49,959 bases of DNA, from positions 1 through 49,959 of the forward strand of contig JAUCBJ010002287.1 in the NCBI GenBank assembly GCA_032718475.1. Direction: 5' to 3'. The stretch comes from Nemertoderma westbladi (lineage: Eukaryota; Xenacoelomorpha; Nemertodermatida; Nemertodermatidae). Below the pieces are notes generated by a model. It searched no databases and was not told the origin of the DNA. It saw only the letters and a list, made by a program, of their open reading frames with translations. Position numbers and translations under genes: made by a program. This document shows, one piece after another, positions 43,736 through 49,959 of this stretch (its first letter is position 1; each line of letters begins with the position of its first letter).

Positions 43736-43911
43736 TAAATAATAATAAATAAATAGGGAGAAATAAACTAAAACATGCTAGTTTGCATTTGTAAAATGTA
43801 CATGTTTAATTAAGTGGAGAATAAACTGACCTTGGGCTTGTGAATTTTCGGATGAACGAACTTTGGTCACAGAATGGACATAAAAATTAACTTGTTTTAA
43901 CAGTTATCCCA

Positions 43912-44090
43912 TTACTGGTTGTGTATGTCACCACTACCTTGCAATTCCTCCAAATGCTGGATGACAGCATTATCAATTGTTACACCAGCAACAGCAGGCG
44001 TAGATGGTGCTGAAGGAAGACGTTTCAGAACTTCATTGCGGTTTAATGGATAGATACCTCAGGCACGAAACCCACTAATAAATAACATTC
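43912..44090 (-). pseudogene. pogo-like (DDE_1) transposase C-terminal fragment
   Basis: Minus strand reads ISGFRA, a TGA where Cys or Thr is usual, GIYPLNRNEVLKRLPSAPS, then VTIDNAVIQHLEELQGSGDI and a stop at 43912. GF.A.GI.PLN...VL..LP is the conserved end of the pogo/Tigger/Jerky transposase core. Nothing else of the gene remains. Confidence 0.6.
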
Positions 44091-44116
44091 TGCTCTTTGT
44101 TAGCCCTGAAAAGCCC

Positions 44117-44465
44117 GGGGGGGGGGGGGGGGGGGGGTTTAGATTCTATAGAGATGATCGATCAAGGGAACTTCAAATTCCATGTAAATTCCTCAAATTT
44201 ATCAGGGATATTATGAAAAAAACTAGAAGTTCACACGACCTGGAGTTTTCGAGATATAAGGAAGCTGTGACACCTATGTCAGCACTTTTCAGCACTGCAA
44301 TTTTACATTTCAGTTTCTTTGGGGTATCAATGGTGAAATAAATCATCAAAATTCGGTTATTTTGAACACCAAACCCATTGAAAACAATTATGGGTAAAAT
44401 TTGGTGTTGAAAATACGAGTTTGAGTTGTCTAGTTAGATAATTATTTAATCATAACAAATCAGAC
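44117..44465 (+). repeat. Diverged relative of the TTAA MITE
   Basis: Starts with cccg and 21 G (44117-44137). Later aaaatttggtgttgaaaata, cgagtttgagttgtctagtt and gataattatt mirror the internal units of the MITEs at 35-39 kb, where aaatacaagtttgagatgtc and tagttcgataattat stand. No TTAA-flanked ends were found. Confidence 0.55.
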
Positions 44466-44690
44466 CAAATCACAAACCAAAATCACACACCAAATCACAC
44501 ACCAAATCACAAACCAAATCACAAATTATAATCCCAAAACCAAATCACACCAAACCAAATCACACTGAATGATACCAAATCACACCAAATCACAAAAAAA
44601 AAATAAAAGTAAAGGCAGAAAGGAGCAGGTTAGAGGTTACAGTGGTAGCCAGAAGGACCCGAAACAATAAACGATTAGAAAAAAATAAAA
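44466..44690 (+). repeat. CAAATCACAC tandem repeat and flank
   Basis: Loose units of caaatcacacac and caaatcacaaac run to about 44597. Then gagcaggttagaggttacag and acaataaacgatta follow. All recur inverted at 47885-48195. Confidence 0.75.
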
Positions 44691-44861
44691 ATTATAATTT
44701 TTTGTATGATTTGGTATGATTTGTTGTTGTGATTTGGTAAATTTTGTGTAATTTGGGTGTTTAGTCTGTAGACGGACCGGTATTCAGTATTTAGTTCAGT
44801 ATTTAGTTAGGCCTAAAAATATTGTTATGTACAATGCACAATGTATTGTTATGTCTTATTG

Positions 44862-45020
44862 TCAAGTACAATGCACACATCTCCAACCAGACACTATATA
44901 ACATTGGAGGTGTCTCATTGGTTCCCCCAAGCTTGACACTAGAACAAAATCGCCTCCGCTTTGCAGGACATTGCTTTCGCCATGAGGACCAGCCAGTGCA
45001 TAATCTTGTACTTTTCTACC
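44862..45020 (+). pseudogene. Fragment of the 22.6-24.5 kb LINE family
   Basis: NAHISNQTLYNIGGVSLVPP, then NRLRFAGHCFRHEDQPVHNL, matches 24137-24290 almost base by base. It starts at gtcaagtacaatgc and ends at cttgtact. Confidence 0.9.
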
Positions 45021-45031
45021 CTCAACTGGCT

Positions 45032-45420
45032 CTAGCTGTTTATGATCTCCACAGCCAATAAATAACTTTTTCCGAATGGTCTTTGTGTATTGCAAATTCT
45101 ACATAAAACGAGATCTATTCCTGTCTCAAAAATACCAAAAATATACGTTAAATGAAATAAGAAACGTCCCATTTGCAATGGACTAATACATGAAAATACT
45201 ACTATAGCTGGTTTTTCATGTCGAGGGAGAGAACTTACAAATTTCTTTTGTAACTGACCTGAACCAATAGGAAGAAATACTTCATCTAGTAATTGCCTAG
45301 CAATCATATTCCCATTGTCAGCTTTATGGGTCAGAAATTCAATAGCTATAGGAATGCCAGTTGGCCTCAGTTTCCGTTGGCGTTCATTACCATCTAACCA
45401 AGGGCATTTTTTAAGCTTTA
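45032..45420 (-). other. Open frame of unknown origin
   Basis: From about 45417 the minus strand is open for about 125 codons: CPWLDGNERQRKLRPTGIPI, IARQLLDEVFLPIGSG, FVSSLPRHEKPAIVVFSCIS, ending at 45032. Composition is protein-like and soluble. I cannot assign a family; a decayed transposon gene is the most probable source. It abuts the LINE fragment. Confidence 0.35.
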
Positions 45421-46229
45421 AATTACATATATGTCTTTTTCCTACCTATAATGCCAAAGTACTCAAAGAAAATTTCAAGGTTATCACATACCCTTAATCC
45501 AGGCGCTCTTATACTAAATTAAGTTATTGCTGTGGCAAGGCATTGTGAACAGGCATTCCTTGGCTTAACGAGCCTCGGAAGTTTCTCCCATTCAATTCAA
45601 TTTGTTCCTTTTGTATTCAATGTTTCAATTAATTAATTAATCAATATAGAATTTATGATATAAAAAAATAGAAATAAAATTTGTTTAAATTGGTCAAAAT
45701 AAAATAAAATAGTTCTAATTTAATCCTCAATTATGATAACTTTCCTCAAAAGATACAGCTTGTGGTCTGGTACACATATTCCAAGATTCAGCTTAAACTG
45801 ATTAAGTTTAATATTCCAAGATTCAGCTTACACTGATTAAGTTTATTAAGTATTGAAGTAGAACCTTGAAAACCAATAATTAATAATTATATTTATTCAT
45901 TATCAAGCACATTAAGTAAAAAACCTTACCAGTAGGTGTGTTAGTACCAAAACATGTAAAAATCTAAAAGGCAACAGGACCTAGACGTTGCATGCAATCA
46001 GTGATCAGCTGACAGCAGCCAGCTGATCGGTAGGTTTCGCCCCATAGCTGGCCAAGCCAGGAAATGTAGAGGGAAATTCACAAAGGGAGACAGAACGAGT
46101 ATTGAATGAAGAGAGACGTGAGAGGTCTGTAGGTAACTAGCCACTGGGAAGCAGCACCACAAACCTATGCCAATAATGTAGTAGTAATTGTAGTAGAAGT
46201 AATTTACTTACTTTACTTTACTTTCTGCT
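45421..46229. other. Gap; 40-bp dispersed phrase and a 35-bp duplication
   Basis: 45590-45629 repeats 40732-40771. Between 45779 and 45848 attccaagattcagctta and the next bases occur twice. No gene seen. Confidence 0.55.
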
Positions 46230-46740
46230 TGTTGTTAATGGGCTTGTGTGTTTCAATGTTATACATTTCAAACTTTTGCAAGACTGGCCGCAATGCAATG
46301 GGTGTCTAGCAATTACTTTGAAATGTTTAAACAATTAATGCCAGTCAGTCAGCCAATGTGTATTGGGTTCGCCATGGTGAGTCATGATGTGGCTGTGCAC
46401 AGTCTTACCCTGTTCGCTCCCATCCTTGGTAGTCCCATCCTGGTGTTGTCTAACGCGTTCAAACAAGTGTTGGATGGTGTGTCCAACATATTCCCCCTTA
46501 CAAGAGGGACAAGAGAAAGAGTAAACGACATTAGATGCAAGGATATCTGGGACAGGATATTTTAGAGATGGGAGTGACTGGTGTAGTGAAAACGAACCGC
46601 ACTGGCCATGTGCAAGGACCTGCGTTTAAGTCCACGCAACTTTCGAACAAACAGATTGGTTGCCCGACCTCGTTACTCAAACTTACAGAAAATGGGCTTT
46701 TGAGTCACCAGCAGCTGCCTGGTCCACCAGGTCACTGACC
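46230..46740 (-). pseudogene. Penelope-like element C-terminus with GIY-YIG-type endonuclease
   Basis: Minus strand reads NVVYSFSCPSCKGEYVGHTI, QHLFERVRQHQDG, and HSHIMTHHGE (46535-46370). This matches the NVVY.I.C..C...YVG.T...L..R...H pattern that ends Penelope-like proteins. Upstream, in another frame, AGPCTWPVRFVFTTPVTPIS fits the short linker of this family. A stop and shifts are present, and the reverse transcriptase is missing. Confidence 0.72.
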
Positions 46741-47090
46741 TCAGTGGGGACAACTGTTGGTGTCTTGCCCCCAGAACCACAACTTGCATGCCCCCTAGCG
46801 GCTTGAACTACGGCAAGCTCGAGCTCAACCTCAGCATCAGTATATTGGTCAAATCAAATCAGGGGACTTGGATTTTTTTCACTCAGGAAGAACTCCAAAC
46901 CCCAGTAAATCGATTTCAACTGTAGAGACTACGAAGTAGGTTTGCTGTAGTAAGTCAATGATTAGGGTGAAATTTGGCAAATTTTGCAAAATTTTTATGG
47001 CCATGAGGTTGGGGTAAATTCGTATGAAAATCCAAATTTCCCATTTTGTGTTTGTTTCCAACCTATTTACATTACATATTTGCATCTTCC

Positions 47091-47222
47091 TTAACTTTTA
47101 TCAAAAATACAAAATATCTGGTATTATCTAAAATAGCATTTCCATCTACAAATTCTTTAACTTTTATCAAAAATACAAAATATCTGGTATTATCTAAAAT
47201 AGCATTTCCATCTACAAATTCT
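47091..47222. repeat. Perfect 66-bp tandem duplication
   Basis: 47091-47156 and 47157-47222 are the same. 66 is 22 codons, and both strands stay open across it, reading FVDGNAILDNTRYFVFLIK twice on the minus strand. Confidence 0.95.
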
Positions 47223-47239
47223 AAATTTAAAGAACGCTT

Positions 47240-47560
47240 AGAATTTTTCGAAATCAAAATTTTTTTTGCAAAGTTGGTTTAGACTGTAGAATAAAATTTT
47301 TTGGGATTTCTTCCTATACATAATCTAATCCTTGGCCTTTTCCATGTCCTGTTCTATCGTAAGATGCCCTTGATGCTACAAACTGGACAAATGGTGCTGC
47401 ATCCAATTGCACTATTGAAGACAGATAATATGCAATAATACGCTGGTAGTTGATGTTTCTTCTTATAAAAAATACAGGAGCAAATTTGTATATGCTTGGT
47501 ATTATCAAGTTGGTATGTACAGTGTGCTGCTACTAACAAACACCCTTCAACCAAACAAAC
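47240..47560 (-). other. Protein-like minus-strand frame, unassigned
   Basis: Reads INYQRIIAYYLSSIVQLDAA, FVQFVASRASYDRTGHGKGQ, GLDYV and a stop. The last part recalls transposon-linked proteins with an RTG.GKG..LD pattern, but I cannot name one. Together with the frame at 47091-47222 it may be one broken ORF. Confidence 0.3.
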
Positions 47561-47884
47561 GCATCACTGATTTACAAAACCAATATCGATCACTAATTAT
47601 CACATGTACACAGCCCGTAACCAGAATCTAGGTGAATCACCAGTTCCATATCATTTATTGCTCAGGCCTACAGCTAACGATTACTTGTCACACCTATGCC
47701 GTTAATAAATGTCTACACCATCAATGTCGTTTAACATTTTCTATATAAAAGGGAACGCTGTATCATATTTTTTATTCAACTCAGTTTATATTATACCTCT
47801 ACCGGTCCGACCTATTTGTACTGTTAAACCACGCACATATTAGGATCGTTGGGTCCTCACACCCGGACAATTTTTTTTGTTTGG

Positions 47885-48195
47885 GGTTATTTTTTATGAT
47901 TTGGTTTGTGATTTGGTGTGTGATTTGGTTTGTGATTTTGATGTTTGGTGTGATTTGTTGTGCTTAATAGTATAATTAATTCTGTAATTGCTATTACTGT
48001 AATCCTAATACTAATCTTATACCTGGCTCAAATCAATTTGGTGCACAACACTTGACTGCCCGATTTTTTTTGGTTATAGAGCATAGAGTGACTACTAACT
48101 GTCTGACCATATGGGTTCACTCAAATGTAAAAGTGATCGTTTATTGTTTTGGTAAGAAAAGCCCGCCTCTGTAACCTGCTCCTTTTCCTCTAAAT
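47885..48195 (-). repeat. Inverted partner of 44466-44690
   Basis: Plus strand carries tgatttggtttgtgatttgg units, then at 48140-48185 gatcgtttattgttttgg and ctgtaacctgctcc. These are the reverse complement of the phrases at 44466-44690. Confidence 0.7.
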
Positions 48196-48281
48196 GCGCA
48201 ATTTAAAAAAAATGCGCTATTTAAAAAAAACAAACGCAAGTGGTGTGCACCAAATTAATTATTAAGCATACCTAGACGATC

Positions 48282-48593
48282 ATGGACCATATAACTATAA
48301 ATAATGCTACAATAAATATTATGGAGCCACGACAAGGTCGTGGGCGACGGTGGGGGGGTCGAGGCCGAGGACGGGGCCGAGGCCGAGGCCCAAGATTCCA
48401 ACCATATCACTATACCGGTAACGATGGTGCCGCAGGAGGCAGAGGAGAAGGAACACAAGAACCGGGCGGGCCACGGACGGGCGGCGAAGCACAGGTGGAT
48501 GATGTACCTAATGAGAACTCAAAACAGTCGGATGTACCTAATGAGAACTCAAAACAGTCGGATGTACCTAATGAGAACTCATTACGCGGGTAG
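48282..48593 (+). CDS. RG-rich ORF with repeats, unassigned (103 aa)
   Basis: The frame starts at an ATG, with a second ATG at residue 14. An Arg/Gly tract GRGRRWGGRGRGRGRGRG (residues 19-36) is followed by FQPYHYTGNDG and three DVPNENSKQS repeats coded by a 30-bp minisatellite, then a stop. RG tracts of this sort occur in RNA-binding proteins and at the start of some DNA transposases. No domain follows, and coding is uncertain. Confidence 0.35.
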   Translation: MDHITINNATINIMEPRQGRGRRWGGRGRGRGRGRGPRFQPYHYTGNDGAAGGRGEGTQEPGGPRTGGEAQVDDVPNENSKQSDVPNENSKQSDVPNENSLRG

Positions 48594-48665
48594 GTGGGAC
48601 CAAACGCGAACTCGGGTAGGTGGGACCAAACGCGAACTCGGGTAGGTGGGACCAAACGCGAACTC
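48501..48665 (+). repeat. Two adjoining minisatellites (30 bp x 2.7, 26 bp x 3)
   Basis: The first unit starts gatgtacctaatgagaactc (48501-48580); the second is gggtaggtgggaccaaacgc plus gaactc (48588-48665). Both end in gaactc, so the second may have grown out of the end of the first. Confidence 0.92.
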
Positions 48666-49025
48666 AACTTATACGTTCTAGACAGATTATCGCAGCCAAC
48701 CAGAGCTAACGGACCTATTAACCATGTTACAACACAAATATACTGCCTACACACTAAATTACTTTCAAGAAAGCACTGTACTCTAAACCCTAAATTAGGT
48801 ACAAGTACTTATACAACATATAACTAGCAGTTAAATATACGTGAACAGCCAAAAGAACCACGGTATCTGCTGGAGTGACCGGAGCACAAAATCACCAGTC
48901 TGTCCTACACCAAGTAGTCCTGAAGTAGTACCAGGGTTAATTTAACTAGAACGGTATGCATAACAAGCATAATTACTGTAAGGAATAAACTTGGGGAGAT
49001 GAAGGTTGCAAATACTTGCATAAAC
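48666..49025. other. Gap, nothing recognised
   Basis: AT-rich sequence with no frame, repeat or RNA recognised. Confidence 0.5.
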
Positions 49026-49604
49026 TCTGAATAATAAATATTATGCTACCCGTACAGACTATTCAAATAAAACACAGACCAAATGCTGGCAGACTACTGT
49101 CAAGCCTAAATAAATTACAGTATGTGCAGATTCCGAAATAGTTAGTTAGTATGCGTTCTAACCTAGTAGTACGACTTATTCTTTAGGTGGGGATTTACCT
49201 TACAGCTCTGGCTGCCCCTACTTCCTAACCGCACTTTATCGGACAGACACTCTACACACACTACAATTCCTTCAAACCTAACAACAGCCAGACAACAATC
49301 CAGCCTATAAATTATCTGAATAAGAAATATTACGGTACCTGTACAGACTACACAAACAAAATACAAACTAAACGCTGGCAGACTACTATCAAGCCTAAAT
49401 AAACTACAGGACATGCAGACTCCGAAATGGTTAGTTAGTATGCGTTCTAACCCAGTAGTACGACTTATTCTTTAGGTGGGGATTTACCTTACAGCTCTGG
49501 CTGCCCCTACTTCCTAACCGTTCTTTATCGGACATACACTCCACATGCACTGCAATCCGTTCAGACACAACAACAGTCAGAACAACAGTCCAGCCTACAA
49601 ATTA
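49026..49604 (+). repeat. 289-bp tandem duplication
   Basis: 49026-49314 and 49315-49604 share long exact words (ttagttagtatgcgttctaa, ggtggggatttaccttacag, ctgcccctacttcctaaccg) with scattered changes elsewhere. A third unit starts at 49605 but matches only briefly. Confidence 0.92.
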
Positions 49605-49959
49605 TCTGTACGATCTGAGCAGGGTTACACACCTTCTGCTCAATATCAGCCTACTAGTAAATAAAACTGACAGAAATAAGTAAAAATCCCAATAAAAAAC
49701 CAGGGCTGCAGTCCCCGATTTAATATCAAGACCTACCGGTATATAATTATCAAAATCGAATAATACTGCTGTACCTGTACTGTTGTAAGTACCGGTCCGG
49801 ATGATCAGGCAGTCAGGCCTACTGGTTACCGGTCGACCAGTACTTTAGTCTTGATCGCTTACGCCGCAATCAAGATCCTACAAACTGTTATTGTTCTTAC
49901 CAGAACAATATTAAACTGTATTTATTGCCTACACTGCAATCAAGAATTTTACAAACTGT
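49605..49959. other. Gap with a short repeat at the right edge
   Basis: gcaatcaag followed by tacaaactgt occurs near 49868 and again at the window end. ACCGGT words are frequent. No gene. Confidence 0.5.

Overview
The window is animal nuclear DNA, from an invertebrate. Evidence is a spliced RAB3GAP2 gene, a single-exon seven-helix receptor and a wide mix of eukaryotic transposable elements (several non-LTR elements, Penelope-like, Ty3/gypsy-like, another LTR element, piggyBac, hAT, pogo-like, Polinton). AT-rich intergenic DNA, long poly-G runs and enrichment of the palindrome TAGGCCTA fit a repeat-rich, probably marine, invertebrate, but the species cannot be read from the sequence. No bacterial, tRNA, rRNA or CRISPR features were seen.

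Layout. 1-4097 (minus): 5' half of a RAB3GAP2 gene in two large GC-rich exons, the second running off the left edge. 5.5-9.1 kb: 3' fragments of three non-LTR elements and an old dispersed repeat. 9.7-11.9 kb: a 34-bp satellite of about 64 units with higher-order structure, followed by an inverted-repeat (foldback) element; seven copies of a 14-bp motif lie on both sides. 14.7-18.4 kb: decayed Penelope-like, gypsy-like and non-LTR fragments. 18.67-21.67 kb: a nearly intact piggyBac transposon. 21.9-24.9 kb: two more non-LTR fragments, one flanked by two nearly identical SINE-like copies. 25.28-26.53 kb (minus): an intact GPCR gene.

27.1-30.9 kb: nested elements. An old repeat is interrupted by an LTR retrotransposon with a 4-bp target duplication and a very large internal deletion; an hAT element with an 8-bp duplication and an inverted, uninterrupted copy of the old repeat follow. 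32.2-40.1 kb: a broken Polinton-type protein-primed DNA polymerase split by two copies of one TTAA-flanked piggyBac-like MITE, with a third, partial copy upstream. 41-44 kb: a cysteine-rich finger ORF with frameshifts, a LINE endonuclease carrying a G-rich insertion, and a pogo-like remnant. 44-49.96 kb: MITE-like and LINE fragments, a Penelope GIY-YIG remnant, minisatellites, an RG-rich ORF and a 289-bp tandem duplication.

Only two genes look like functioning host genes: RAB3GAP2 (Rab3/Rab18 regulation) and the receptor. The rest is transposon history that can be put in order: the satellite is homogenised locally, the LTR element entered the old repeat after that repeat had duplicated, and the MITEs entered the polymerase after it became part of the genome. 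All assignments are by eye from translated motifs; no database search was possible.
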